42,501 nt of DNA from Nitrospirales bacterium. GTDB taxonomy: Bacteria > Nitrospirota > Nitrospiria > Nitrospirales > UBA8639. The notes under the pieces are model-generated. The model did not search any database. It was not told where the DNA came from and was given only the letters and a program-made list of their open reading frames with translations. How positions within the stretch are numbered: the first letter of the stretch is position 1; each line of letters begins with the position of its first letter. The stretch spans positions 1 through 42,501 of the forward strand of contig JAJDBP010000027.1 of assembly GCA_029261295.1 (NCBI GenBank), read 5' to 3'. This document shows positions 17,214 to 26,523 of this stretch, piece by piece. The position numbers and the translations under genes were made by a program.

Positions 17214-19073
17214 GTGAGTAATTTCTGGGAGAGTCTTATCAGAATAACGGGAGAGAGTGAATTGCTGGCAAATTTTAAGATGTCAATTTTAGTTCTTGTG
17301 ATGAGTTTGTTGAGTGTTCCTTCTTCTATTTGGGCGCAGTCGGTGAAGGCGTATGTGGACCGAAATCCGGTGATGGCTGATGAAACCTTCCGTTTGGTGG
17401 TTGAAGCGGACGGAGCTGCATCAAGTGATGCCCCTAATTTGCAAAAGCTGGAAGAAAATTTTTCACTGTTGGGGACCAGTCATAGTCAACAAATGAATAT
17501 CGTCAATGGTCGAACTTCTTCTATGACAAGATGGGTGACCACGTTAGCTCCCAAACGACCGGGGATGTTGACCATTCCGGCCATTCGTGTTGGAAATCAT
17601 TCAACCCTTCCCCTTTCTGTCACAGTGAAGGAACCTAGCCAGGTAACCGGAGCTAACACTCAACGGGATATTTTTCTGGAAGCTGAAGTCGATTCACATT
17701 TCCCATATGTACAAGGCCAAGTATTATTAACTCTTCGTTTGGTGTCAGCAGTTTCCCTTCAAGAAGGGAAATTAGATGATCCTGATATCGAGTGGGGCAT
17801 GGTTGAACGGGTAGGGAAAGATGCGTCGTTTGAAACCATACGTCATGGCCGACGATATCAGGTGACGGAGCGTCGATATGTTATAACCCCTCAGCAGGCC
17901 GGAGCGCAGATCATTCCTCCTGTCTTGCTTTCTGGATCAGTCCCAAATGAACGATCCGGGGGCTCTACTCTCGACCAGTTTTTCAACAATCGTCGTCGTA
18001 CCCAAGGGGGTGGTCCCTTCTCATCGTTATTCCAGACCCTCCGCCCAATTCATATTCGGAGCCCAAAGGTTTCACTTACCATCAAGAATATGCCGGTAGA
18101 CCTTCAGGGCAACATATGGCTGCCGGCTAAGGAATTCGTTATTAAGGAAAATTGGTCTGGAGATACGGAACATATTCAGATGGGCGAGCCCCTCACAAGA
18201 ACGGTAGTGATGTTTGCGAAGGGCCTGCGTGGAGAGCAATTGCCGGAATTACCTACGCCAGACTATGGATCGGTTAAAACATATCCAGACAAGGCCAAAG
18301 CTACGACAGGGTTTGATGGCACTTGGGTGCTTGGAACTCGAGAAGAGAAATACGCCTTGGTTCCCACGAAACCAGGCTCAGTGAAGGTTCCTGGAATTCG
18401 CATTCCGTGGTGGAACATTGAACGTGAACAATGGGAAACAGCCGAGCTTCCAACAAGGGTATTGACGGTAAAGGGGGATCCTGCAAATCCTCCAACTTCA
18501 GTACAACAACCGCCTCTTCTCCCTGATCCCACGCAGTCCGTTGGGAATGACCCTATTGAAATTTCTCTTGATTCATCAGATCAATCTCATACAGCTTCGA
18601 ACCTGAATCAATGGCCATGGATTGCAGGAGGGTTGCTGGGGACCTGGATTCTCACCTTAGGGGCATGGTGGTGGGACCGTCGTCGAAGACATTCAACAGG
18701 TGAGGCTATTGACTCAAAAACGGAACAGACAATGGGATCTGAACGTCAAGCCATACAAGCGGTGAAGGTCGCTTGCCTTGAACAATCAGCTCCAAAAGCA
18801 CGAGAGGCGCTGATGAATTGGGCTTCTCTTAAGCAACAGGGGAAACCATGTTTGAGTCTAGGTATCGCTGCTCGAATGTTGCTGGAACCTGTTCCAGATA
18901 ATACAGGCCTGAAAGAAGCCATTTGGAACTTGGATCGGACCCTGTATACTACCACTGAGCAACATACATGGGATGGCCAACGCTTTTGGGAAACCATCCA
19001 ACCAGCTCTGACCGCCAAACCTCAAAAAATAAAAAACAAAACGGCATCATTGCCGGAGTTGTATTTGCACTGA
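17214..19073 (+). CDS. batD: BatD-family membrane protein
   Basis: BatD/oxygen-tolerance family protein, 619 residues from GTG 17214. A hydrophobic stretch (about residues 23-41, ending in IWAQ) is the signal peptide; ATG 17280 or TTG 17262 would give a more ordinary signal sequence, while the GTG has AGAAGGAA upstream. Features of the family follow: VDRNPVMADETFRLVVEADG at the first Ig-like domain, then LAPKRPGMLTIPAIRVG near 118-134, a second repeat with QAGAQIIPPVLLSGSVP, and a C-terminal transmembrane helix (about 463-481) before a WWWDRRRR stop-transfer sequence and a cytoplasmic helical tail. It is the large periplasmic partner of the VWA proteins. It is displaced from batB by a 1-kb insertion. 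Confidence 0.88.
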   Translation: MSNFWESLIRITGESELLANFKMSILVLVMSLLSVPSSIWAQSVKAYVDRNPVMADETFRLVVEADGAASSDAPNLQKLEENFSLLGTSHSQQMNIVNGRTSSMTRWVTTLAPKRPGMLTIPAIRVGNHSTLPLSVTVKEPSQVTGANTQRDIFLEAEVDSHFPYVQGQVLLTLRLVSAVSLQEGKLDDPDIEWGMVERVGKDASFETIRHGRRYQVTERRYVITPQQAGAQIIPPVLLSGSVPNERSGGSTLDQFFNNRRRTQGGGPFSSLFQTLRPIHIRSPKVSLTIKNMPVDLQGNIWLPAKEFVIKENWSGDTEHIQMGEPLTRTVVMFAKGLRGEQLPELPTPDYGSVKTYPDKAKATTGFDGTWVLGTREEKYALVPTKPGSVKVPGIRIPWWNIEREQWETAELPTRVLTVKGDPANPPTSVQQPPLLPDPTQSVGNDPIEISLDSSDQSHTASNLNQWPWIAGGLLGTWILTLGAWWWDRRRRHSTGEAIDSKTEQTMGSERQAIQAVKVACLEQSAPKAREALMNWASLKQQGKPCLSLGIAARMLLEPVPDNTGLKEAIWNLDRTLYTTTEQHTWDGQRFWETIQPALTAKPQKIKNKTASLPELYLH

Positions 19074-19104
19074 GTAAATGAATTTTCTGGAAAAGAGGGT
19101 ATCA

Positions 19105-20061
19105 ATGACAACCATGGTTGAGATTAACAATTTACGCAAAACATTTGGGTCGATCGTTGCCGTCGATGGAGTCTCGTTCACCGTTGGCAAAGGAGAAGTT
19201 TTAGGATTTCTAGGACCGAATGGGGCAGGAAAATCGACCACAATGAAAATGATCACCGGTTTTCTGACCCCGACAAGTGGCACGGTACGGGTCTGTGGCC
19301 ATGACGTGCAGGAGGAGGCACTTGCCGCCAAAACGCGAATTGGCTATCTACCGGAGGGAGCACCGGCCTACCAAGATATGACTCCTGCATCCTTTTTGAG
19401 CTTTATTGGTCAAATGCGGGGTCTTAGAGGAGATTCTCTCAAGCGGACCGTATCTGAGACGGTTGAAAAAGTGAATCTCCAATCAGTAATAGACCAACCT
19501 ATTGAAACTCTTTCCAAAGGCTTTAAGCGGCGGGTGGGCCTTGCACAAGCGATTCTGCATGACCCCGAGGTGTTGGTGTTGGACGAACCAACCGATGGTT
19601 TGGACCCCAATCAAAAATACGAAGTCCGAACTCTCATTCGTGCCATGGCCCAAGAGAAGGCCATTATCCTTTCGACCCATATTTTGGAAGAAGTCCATGC
19701 GGTCTGTTCCCGGGCCATGATCATTTCCAAGGGCAAAGTGGTCTCAGATGGAACTCCCTCGGAATTAGAAGGGCAAGCTCCTACTCATAATACTGTTGTG
19801 GTCACCGTCAGTGGTGTGGAGCCAGGCATTGCCCTTGAACGGTTCATGACGGTAAAGGGAGTGAAAAAAGTTGAAGATAGAGGTAAGGATGGTGATCTCA
19901 TTCGGTTGAGAATTTATCCGGACGAGGGCCAAAGGATTCTTCCAGATATAGGACAATATGCGCGTGAGCAGAATTGGGAAGTCCAGGAACTTTATCAAGA
20001 TCGTGGACAATTGGATGATGTCTTTCGTTTGTTAACGACACCGCAGCAAACTCTATCGTAA
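19105..20061 (+). CDS. ABC transporter ATP-binding protein (GldA-like)
   Basis: ATPase subunit of an ABC-2-type exporter, 318 residues from ATG 19105, which has AGAGGG upstream; ATG 19078 is an alternative. Walker A is GPNGAGKS (residues 37-44), the signature is LSKGFKRRVGLAQ (about 135-147), Walker B is VLVLDEPTDGLDP (about 157-169) and the H-loop is STHILEEV. The C-terminal 90 residues form the accessory domain seen in GldA and related proteins. It lies right after batD and before its permease. In gliding Bacteroidetes GldA works with GldF and GldG; here no gliding motility is implied, since these genes occur in many non-gliding bacteria. Confidence 0.93.
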   Translation: MTTMVEINNLRKTFGSIVAVDGVSFTVGKGEVLGFLGPNGAGKSTTMKMITGFLTPTSGTVRVCGHDVQEEALAAKTRIGYLPEGAPAYQDMTPASFLSFIGQMRGLRGDSLKRTVSETVEKVNLQSVIDQPIETLSKGFKRRVGLAQAILHDPEVLVLDEPTDGLDPNQKYEVRTLIRAMAQEKAIILSTHILEEVHAVCSRAMIISKGKVVSDGTPSELEGQAPTHNTVVVTVSGVEPGIALERFMTVKGVKKVEDRGKDGDLIRLRIYPDEGQRILPDIGQYAREQNWEVQELYQDRGQLDDVFRLLTTPQQTLS

Positions 20062-20097
20062 AGGGTTCAGCCCAAGTTTTGATTCCAAGGAGGCATT

Positions 20098-20832
20098 GTG
20101 GAACGCATACGAGTCATATTTAAACGGGAGCTGGCAGGATATTTTGCCACACCCATTGCGGCAGTCTTTATCGTCATTTTTCTCATGCTGAGTGGCGCCT
20201 TTACCTTTTACTTGGGGAACTTTTTTGTTCGAGGGCAAGCTGACCTTGTACCATTTTTTGATTTCCACCCTTGGCTGTATCTCGTACTCATTCCAGCCTT
20301 GGCTATGCGCTTGTGGGCAGAAGAACGACGTTCGGGCACTATTGAACTGTTGCTCACGTTGCCGGTGACCATGTGGGAAGCGGTGATGGGGAAATTTTTG
20401 GCAGCCTGGTGTTTCACGGGAGTGGCCCTCGCTTTGACATTTCCAATGTGGATTACGGTCAATGTATTGGGAGAACCAGATAATGGTGTCATTCTCGCCA
20501 GTTATATCGGCAGTCTGTTAATGGCTGGTGGATTTTTATCCATCGGATCCTGCATTTCTGCGCTTACCAAGAATCAGGTGATTGCCTTTGTGGTCAGTGT
20601 GGTTATTTGTTTGGGATTTATCTTAAGTGGCTTCCCATTGGTCTTGGAACTCTTTAGCGGATGGGCCCCGCAGTTTCTTCTCAGTGCTATTAGCTCGTTT
20701 AGTTTTTTGACACATTTTCAATCCATTAGCAAAGGCGTGTTGGATTTACGAGACATCTTATATTTTCTCTCACTCATTGCCTTTTGGTTATTTGCGACTG
20801 CCACCGTGATTGACATGAAAAAAGCGGAGTAA
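20098..20832 (+). CDS. ABC-2 transporter permease (GldF-like)
   Basis: Membrane subunit of the ABC exporter, 244 residues. It starts at GTG 20098 behind a strong AAGGAGG. Six hydrophobic segments fit the ABC-2 fold: about residues 18-38, 58-75, 98-120, 135-158, 165-190 and 215-238. The LRLWAEERRSGTIELLLTLPV type segment (here near residues 74-92) between helices two and three is a hallmark of this permease class and contacts the ATPase. It is immediately downstream of the ATPase gene and upstream of the GldG-like gene, so the three form the core transporter. Substrate is unknown. Confidence 0.9.
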   Translation: MERIRVIFKRELAGYFATPIAAVFIVIFLMLSGAFTFYLGNFFVRGQADLVPFFDFHPWLYLVLIPALAMRLWAEERRSGTIELLLTLPVTMWEAVMGKFLAAWCFTGVALALTFPMWITVNVLGEPDNGVILASYIGSLLMAGGFLSIGSCISALTKNQVIAFVVSVVICLGFILSGFPLVLELFSGWAPQFLLSAISSFSFLTHFQSISKGVLDLRDILYFLSLIAFWLFATATVIDMKKAE

Positions 20833-20879
20833 TTGAAAATTGTGGTTATGAAAGATGTTGGTCAATTGAAGAGGAATCT

Positions 20880-22805
20880 ATGAACAAACGATTATTGACA
20901 GGAACGGGCATTGCCTTAGCCGCTGTGTTATTTGGGGCATTCAATATGATGAGTAGTGCCGCTTTACGTTCTGCTCGTTTCGATTTAACTGATCATAAGC
21001 TGTATACGCTGTCTGATGGCACAAAAAACGTGCTGAGCAATTTAACCGAGCCGATCACGTTACGTTTTTATCTCTCGAAAAAACTGGCAAATGGACTACC
21101 GGGGATCAAAGGATATGCCACTCGGGTTCAAGAAATGTTGGAAGAATATGCACAGGTTGCCGGGAGCCAACTCGTGTTGCAGGTCATGGACCCAGAACCC
21201 TTTTCTGAAGAAGAAGATCGCGCCGTGGCCTATGGATTACAAGGTGTGCCGTTGGATAATGGAAGCACCCAATTTTACTTTGGTTTAGCAGGAACGAGTT
21301 CCACGGACGAGTTAGAAGTGATGCCTTTTTTTCAGCCTGAACGCGAAGAATTTTTGGAATATGATTTGACCAAGTTGATTCATACGTTAGCCAATCCCAA
21401 TAAAAAAATTCTGGGATTGATTAGTTCCCTCCCAATAGATGGGGGTGGGGGCATGTCCATGATGCAGCAACGTGGGGGAAGTTCGCCCTGGTTAATTGTG
21501 ACGCACATTGAACAAATGTTTGAAATAAAAAAGATCGAGCCGACTGCGACTGCGATACCAGGGGATGTGAGTGTCTTAATGGTGGTGCATCCAAAAACTT
21601 TGGGTGATCCAATCCTTTATGCCATTGACCAATTTGTTCTTCAGGGTGGGCATGCGATGATTTTTGTGGATCCGTTGGCAGAATCCGATAGTGGAGGAGG
21701 CAATCCCATGAATCCAATGGGAGGGGGCAGTCCGAGGAATTCTGACCTCCCGAAGTTATTCGATGCCTGGGGATTTGAAATGGTCAAGGGAAAAGTATTA
21801 GGCGATTTACCCTTGGCCAAAAAGGTGCAAATCCAGCAGCAAGCGAGAATGCAAGTAGTGGATTATCCGGTGTGGGTTGATTTTCGAGCAGAACATTTTA
21901 GCGCTGATGATATTGTGACTGCACAGGTACCAACGATCACGATGGCATCTGCCGGAATTCTCCAAAAAAAGGGTGACGTAGGGACGGACCTCGCTCCCTT
22001 AATCCAATCGGATGAGGCCGCGATGAAGATCGATTCCTCCCGTTTGTCGTTTATGCCAGATCTTGCAGGTATTCTGAGCAGTTATAAACCTGAAGGTGAG
22101 AAAATGATGGTGGCGGCTCGGGTGACGGGAAAGGTAAAAACGGCCTTTCCCAATGGGAAACCCAAGGTGCCTGAGAAGGAAGGGGATGCCAATGCTTCTC
22201 CCTCAATCGATTCTGATGATCAATCCACCAAACCCCATGTGGCTGAATCGAAAGAGCCCATCAATGTAATAGTTGTGGCGGATACCGATATTTTACAAGA
22301 TAAGTTCTGGGCCCAGGTCCAAAACTTCTTTGGGCAGCGGATAGGAATTCCAACATCTGGAAATGGAACATTCGTGACCAATGCCCTCGATAACCTGACT
22401 GGGAGTAACGATCTGATTAGCGTAAGAAGCCGGGCGGGCTATTCACGCCCCTTTACCTTATTGCGTACCCTGCAGCAGGAGGCGGAACAACAATTTCGTC
22501 AAAAAGAACAGGCCCTGCAAGAACGTTTGAAAGGTACCGAAAAAAAGCTACAGGAGTTGCAAAGTCAAAAGCCTGAAGGAAGCTCCATGATCATGAGCGC
22601 TGAGCAACAAAAGGCCATGGGAACCTTTCGACAGGACTTAGTTCAGGTTCGTAAAGAGTTGCGAAGCGTGCAACATGAATTAGGCAAAAATATTGAAAGT
22701 GTGGAAAGCTGGGTAAAGTTCATCAATATTGGACTCATCCCGATCTTCATTGGAATAGTCGGAGTGTGGATGAGTTCTTCGCGCTCAAGGAAAAAGTCGG
22801 CGTAG
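20880..22805 (+). CDS. GldG-like ABC transporter auxiliary protein
   Basis: A 641-residue protein with an N-terminal membrane helix (about residues 6-25), the typical segment FDLTDHKLYTLSDGTKNVLS (about 38-57), a large extracytoplasmic domain (about 60-520), a coiled coil rich in Gln, Glu and Lys (about 535-600) and a C-terminal helix INIGLIPIFIGIVGVWM (about 614-630). This is the GldG / ABC-type uncharacterised transport layout. It contains a Gly/Met-rich patch (about 180-200 and 275-290) that is probably a loop. GAGGAA precedes the ATG. Together with the permease and DUF4340 protein it forms a membrane complex whose cargo is unknown. Confidence 0.88.
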   Translation: MNKRLLTGTGIALAAVLFGAFNMMSSAALRSARFDLTDHKLYTLSDGTKNVLSNLTEPITLRFYLSKKLANGLPGIKGYATRVQEMLEEYAQVAGSQLVLQVMDPEPFSEEEDRAVAYGLQGVPLDNGSTQFYFGLAGTSSTDELEVMPFFQPEREEFLEYDLTKLIHTLANPNKKILGLISSLPIDGGGGMSMMQQRGGSSPWLIVTHIEQMFEIKKIEPTATAIPGDVSVLMVVHPKTLGDPILYAIDQFVLQGGHAMIFVDPLAESDSGGGNPMNPMGGGSPRNSDLPKLFDAWGFEMVKGKVLGDLPLAKKVQIQQQARMQVVDYPVWVDFRAEHFSADDIVTAQVPTITMASAGILQKKGDVGTDLAPLIQSDEAAMKIDSSRLSFMPDLAGILSSYKPEGEKMMVAARVTGKVKTAFPNGKPKVPEKEGDANASPSIDSDDQSTKPHVAESKEPINVIVVADTDILQDKFWAQVQNFFGQRIGIPTSGNGTFVTNALDNLTGSNDLISVRSRAGYSRPFTLLRTLQQEAEQQFRQKEQALQERLKGTEKKLQELQSQKPEGSSMIMSAEQQKAMGTFRQDLVQVRKELRSVQHELGKNIESVESWVKFINIGLIPIFIGIVGVWMSSSRSRKKSA

Positions 22806-22872
22806 AAGGTATCTACTCCTTTTATTCGTTGAGAGACTCCGTCTTTATGCAACCGTTATTCAAAGGAATTCT

Positions 22873-24021
22873 ATGAAGTCGAAGACAATTGGCTTGTTAG
22901 CTGGAATAACTCTATTCGGAATTGCGTTGGCCGTCATTGCCAATCGCGAACCCTCTACCTCAATTCCACAAAGTGGGCAGGTGTTGTTCCCTGAATTCAT
23001 GAGTGTCATCAATGATGTGACTGAATTCGTGATTGAGACGAATGAGCAGACGATTACCTTGGTACGAGGTGAAAACATCTGGCGAGTGAAAGAAAAGGCG
23101 AGCTATCGTGCAGATCTGGAAAAAGTCAAACAAGCTATTGTGGGGTTGGCGGATCTGCGTATTCATGAACCAAAAACGAAGAATCCCGAATTATATGAAC
23201 GTCTGGGACTGCAGGATTCTAATCAAGAAGGCTCTCCCTCGAAAACAGTGACCGTAAAAACCTCTGATAATCCGGAGTTGGCTAAACTTGTGGTAGGGAC
23301 CCAGAAACCGGCCAAAGGCAATTCTCGAATGAGCGATATCTATGTCCGAAAGCCTGGCGATCCACAGACATGGTTAGTGGTTGGCAATTTGCCATTAGAA
23401 GCGATACCAGGCGAATGGTTGGATAAGGAAGTGACGGCCCTTACCACCAAACGTGTTCGTCAGGTGACCGTTTCTCATCCAAAAGGTAAAACGCTTCACC
23501 TATCAAAATCAAAACCAGATGATTTAGATTTCCACCTGGACTCAATTCCTACAGGGTTTAAAGTTTCTTCACAATTTAATGTGAATAATGTGGTAGGGAC
23601 GTTAGTTCAATTGTCATTGGAAGATGTGAAGCCATTGGCCGAAGTAGATTTTGGAGCGAACCCGAGAGTGTCAGCTGTTTTAGAAACGTTTGATGGGTTG
23701 CGACTGCATGTTCACACGACTCAACAGGGGGAAAAAATTCTCGCCAAGGTTTCGGCGGAATTCGATGCCAATCTTATCCAATCCCCGGAACCTGAACAGA
23801 AATCAGACGACAGCCAACAAGCTGAGGGAGCAGCAGAAGAGAACGGTGATAACACTACAGGTATCGAACCTCCTAAGGAAGAAGCACTACTTAGCAAACC
23901 GGAAGAGGTTCAAAAAGAAGTTGAATCCTTGAACCAGCGAGTAAAAGATTGGGCCTATGTCTTGCCATCCTTCCGAGTCGAAAATTTCTCCAAACTAAAA
24001 AAAGACCTCATTTCAAAATAA
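22873..24021 (+). CDS. DUF4340 domain protein, GldG partner
   Basis: A 382-residue protein with one N-terminal membrane helix (about residues 5-22) and an extracytoplasmic body made of repeated beta-alpha units, seen in VTEFVIETNEQTITLVRGEN and RQVTVSHPKGKTLHLSKS, as is typical of DUF4340. The EKVKQAIVGLADLR helix near residue 80 and the following LYERLGLQD are characteristic. A Gln/Glu/Asn-rich spacer (about 305-345) precedes the last helix. DUF4340 genes almost always follow GldG-type genes, which is the case here (67-base gap). It ends the 13-kb array. Function is unknown. Confidence 0.88.
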   Translation: MKSKTIGLLAGITLFGIALAVIANREPSTSIPQSGQVLFPEFMSVINDVTEFVIETNEQTITLVRGENIWRVKEKASYRADLEKVKQAIVGLADLRIHEPKTKNPELYERLGLQDSNQEGSPSKTVTVKTSDNPELAKLVVGTQKPAKGNSRMSDIYVRKPGDPQTWLVVGNLPLEAIPGEWLDKEVTALTTKRVRQVTVSHPKGKTLHLSKSKPDDLDFHLDSIPTGFKVSSQFNVNNVVGTLVQLSLEDVKPLAEVDFGANPRVSAVLETFDGLRLHVHTTQQGEKILAKVSAEFDANLIQSPEPEQKSDDSQQAEGAAEENGDNTTGIEPPKEEALLSKPEEVQKEVESLNQRVKDWAYVLPSFRVENFSKLKKDLISK

Positions 24022-24080
24022 TAGTTCACCTCATTCCACACCGACCTAAATAGACGAACCTCACCGTTGTATTCCTAAGA

Positions 24081-24108
24081 TTTGGGGAATGCGTCTGTAA
24101 GCCCCAAA
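24081..24108. terminator. Possible bidirectional terminator hairpin
   Basis: TTTGGGG (24081-24087) pairs with CCCCAAA (24102-24108) around a 14-base loop. It lies between the ends of the convergent DUF4340 and MscS genes, where a terminator is expected. There is no good T-tract, so the call is weak. Confidence 0.3.
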
Positions 24109-24115
24109 AGAGACA

Positions 24116-24997
24116 TTATCCGTTCACGGCCACTGGGATTGGAACAGGTGGTGTTCGCACATGGAGGTCCCGTTGCGGGAACGGAATTTCAATATGGTGG
24201 TCTCTGAATTTTCTAACAATCGCACAGTTAATATCTGAGGTCACTTGCCGGCGAATCTTGGGACTATCGACCCACACAAGCAACTGCATGTTCCAAGCAG
24301 AATCCCCAAAACTCAGGAGCCATACATTCGGTTCGGGATCTTTCAACAATAAAGGGTGTTCATTGGCGACCTCTTTTAGTGATTGAATCACAAGGTCTAG
24401 ATCCGAGTCATACGAAACTCCCACCTCAATCTCAAGGCGTGTCTTAGGATCGCCATGAGACCAATTAATGACGGTGGCCTGAATGAATTCTGAATTAGGG
24501 ACAATGATGGCAATATTATTAAGGGATCGAATCGTCGTTGAACGAATATTTATTTCCACCACATTCCCTTCGATATCTCCTACTGTGACCCGATCGCCAA
24601 CTTGGATGTGTTGCTCGAAGAGCAAAATTAGTCCGGAGATAAAATTGGAAGTCAGATTTTGCAAACCGAATCCGATACCAACAGAAAGAAATCCGAATAT
24701 GACGGCGACTCCGCTCAAGTCAATGCCAACAAACTGAAAGGCCACAAACCCTCCAACAAACCACAAGGTATATTGGGTCAGTCGAAGCAACGTATAACTC
24801 GTCCCGGTCGATAGGTTGAGATGGGCTAATAATCGACGACCTAATACTTCTTTAATCACTTTACTGATTACAAAAAAGACCACAACGATTGTGAAAAACA
24901 TACCTAACGAAACAACAGTGATCGGTGTTTGATTCACCATGAATAATTGATACTGGAGTATCCCACTCAAAATTTCACCCCAATTCTGACTGGTCAT
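24116..24997 (-). CDS. mscS: MscS-family mechanosensitive ion channel
   Basis: Small-conductance mechanosensitive channel that releases solutes on hypo-osmotic shock. The 293 residues show three membrane segments (about residues 28-48, 70-88 and 92-115). The pore-lining helix and following beta domain carry the signature GFGLQNLTSNFISGLILLFE, then QVGDRVTVGDIEGNVVEI and the IVPNSEF motif. The C-terminal alpha/beta domain is complete. Length matches E. coli MscS (286 residues). AAAGGAGCC precedes the ATG at a good distance. It is convergent with the DUF4340 gene and stands alone on its strand. Confidence 0.94.
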   Translation of the reverse strand: MTSQNWGEILSGILQYQLFMVNQTPITVVSLGMFFTIVVVFFVISKVIKEVLGRRLLAHLNLSTGTSYTLLRLTQYTLWFVGGFVAFQFVGIDLSGVAVIFGFLSVGIGFGLQNLTSNFISGLILLFEQHIQVGDRVTVGDIEGNVVEINIRSTTIRSLNNIAIIVPNSEFIQATVINWSHGDPKTRLEIEVGVSYDSDLDLVIQSLKEVANEHPLLLKDPEPNVWLLSFGDSAWNMQLLVWVDSPKIRRQVTSDINCAIVRKFRDHHIEIPFPQRDLHVRTPPVPIPVAVNG

Positions 24998-25236
24998 AAC
25001 AGGGCTCCTTTCAACGAGAGTCGTTAACCCGGCAAGTTTTCAATCAAATGAGTCAATGTAGAAGAATAGTAGGTAGAGAAGGGCATAATTTCTATGTACT
25101 TCTAAAACGTAAACGAGAGAAATTTGTATTACACGATTCTTGAAGGGAAGGAGAGTAACCCTCCTTGTAAATTGGGGAACCACCTATATTTATGTAAGAG
25201 AGAGAAAGTCGAGGTTATTAACAGAGGCCTCCAGAT

Positions 25237-25857
25237 TTACGCGATGGTCTTTCCTGGTTCTTCTAAGGCTTTCTGCAATTCTTCATATACCTGCATCAAT
25301 CGAGAATCCTCAAGGCGATAGGCGAAAGCCAGAAGAATCATTCCTCCGGCCAATACCAACAACCCTAAGGCGATCATTCCCACAGCCCAAAAAATACCAC
25401 CCACGGTTCCAAATCCTCCATCCATTGCATACATTGCGACAAAACCCACCGTCCCTCCCATCACAAAGATCAACCACAATGAGGTCAATATGGCCGAAGA
25501 CCACGGGATTCGTTTAACCAAGTGGAATTCAATTTGATCATCTGGGAATTGATAGTCAAGCGTTCCTTTTAAAGGCCAGGCTGTGCGAAACCGCAGAGAA
25601 AACATGTTGTAATAGGGCCGAATCACAATGGCTTGACGGTCGGCCACCCAACGGGCCACGCCATGGGGAAGAGGAATTGTGCTGTTGGTTTTGAACAACC
25701 GGGGAAAAGAATTTTTTGGTTTGGGAAGTGAATCCTTCCGTCGAGCCAAGGGGCATCCATAACGACAGGCCCAGGGCTTCAGTGTGGTGAATTGAAACCA
25801 ATCACCAATAATCAGGGCCAAGCACAAGGCAAGGGCAAAAATACCTGGTAGCAACAT
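25237..25857 (-). CDS. Hypothetical membrane protein
   Basis: No family recognised. From ATG 25857 the protein has 206 residues; a TTG three codons upstream is possible. There is an N-terminal hydrophobic segment (about residues 2-18), a polar middle including a CRYGCPLARRK motif with two cysteines, and two strongly hydrophobic helices near residues 123-142 and 150-175, followed by an acidic helical tail. The middle domain would face outside or the periplasm. The layout resembles DUF3592-like proteins only loosely. It lies between the MscS gene and initiator tRNA, with no close partner. Confidence 0.6.
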   Translation of the reverse strand: MLLPGIFALALCLALIIGDWFQFTTLKPWACRYGCPLARRKDSLPKPKNSFPRLFKTNSTIPLPHGVARWVADRQAIVIRPYYNMFSLRFRTAWPLKGTLDYQFPDDQIEFHLVKRIPWSSAILTSLWLIFVMGGTVGFVAMYAMDGGFGTVGGIFWAVGMIALGLLVLAGGMILLAFAYRLEDSRLMQVYEELQKALEEPGKTIA

Positions 25858-25918
25858 ACGGTGCAAAAGATATCACAGAGCATGTGGTCACGACACATCA
25901 AAATTTCCTGCCTGTTCA

Positions 25919-25948
25919 TTGACTTCTACGCGTGACCTCTACTACTAT
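25919..25948 (+). promoter_or_regulatory. Candidate promoter of tRNA-fMet
   Basis: TTGACT (five of six) at 25919-25924 and TACTAT (four of six) at 25943-25948 are separated by 18 bases. The tRNA starts six bases after the -10 element, so the expected start point falls on or next to the first tRNA base. Confidence 0.5.
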
Positions 25949-25953
25949 CGATC

Positions 25954-26030
<77 letters not shown>

Positions 26031-26051
26031 ATAACGTTGAATGGAATTTCT

Positions 26052-26084
26052 AGCCTTTGTCGGGAACCCCGGCAGGGGCTTTTT
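26052..26084 (+). terminator. Intrinsic terminator of tRNA-fMet
   Basis: Bases 26052-26064 pair with 26068-26080 over 13 positions, including four G-U pairs, around an AAC loop. The stem is followed directly by TTTTATT. Strength and position after the tRNA make the call clear. Confidence 0.85.
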
Positions 26085-26148
26085 ATTGTGCCGAACTTGT
26101 AAAATTAAGGACGGTTGTAACCAGGGTCATCCCTTCAATTTGGAATAA

Positions 26149-26182
26149 AAAAAGGGAGAGGTCTTTTGACCTCTCCCTTTTT
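26149..26182. terminator. Bidirectional terminator after the RRM gene
   Basis: A perfect 15-bp inverted repeat with a TTTT loop: 26149-26163 pairs with 26168-26182. The GC core GGGAGAGGTC is flanked by an A-tract and a T-tract, giving a proper terminator on both strands. It lies 20 bases beyond the stop of the minus-strand RRM gene. Confidence 0.88.
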
Positions 26183-26202
26183 CAGACAATGTGCTGTTTT
26201 TG

Positions 26203-26523
26203 TTAGAACCGGTTGCCTCGGCCGCCTCTATCTCCACCACCACCATAGCCACCACCACCACCACCGGTGCGGGGGGCTTGGGGTTTGGCTTCGTTGACGG
26301 TCAATGTTCGGCCACCAAACTCAGTTGAGTTAAGGGCTGAAATGGCCGCTTGAGCTTCTTCGTTGGACGACATTTCAACAAATCCAAATCCGCGCGATTG
26401 GCCGGTGAATTTGTCGCTAATGACGTTGGCTGATTGGACCGTGCCATGTGCTGAAAACAGGTCCGTTAATTCTACTTGTGTGGCCGAATACGGCAATCCA
26501 CCGACATACAATTTTGAACCCAT
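26203..26523 (-). CDS. RRM-type RNA-binding protein, glycine-rich
   Basis: A single RNA recognition motif followed by a short glycine/arginine-rich tail, 106 residues, as in cyanobacterial Rbp proteins. RNP2 is LYVGGL (residues 5-10) and RNP1 is RGFGFVEM (44-51), including the aromatic residues that stack on RNA bases. The tail from about residue 84 is mostly Gly with Arg, Asp and Tyr. Cyanobacterial relatives are cold-induced. AAGGAGGAG precedes the ATG. A strong bidirectional terminator closes the gene, and its upstream gap of 474 bases is free of genes, leaving room for a long regulated leader. Confidence 0.93.
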   Translation of the reverse strand: MGSKLYVGGLPYSATQVELTDLFSAHGTVQSANVISDKFTGQSRGFGFVEMSSNEEAQAAISALNSTEFGGRTLTVNEAKPQAPRTGGGGGGYGGGGDRGGRGNRF

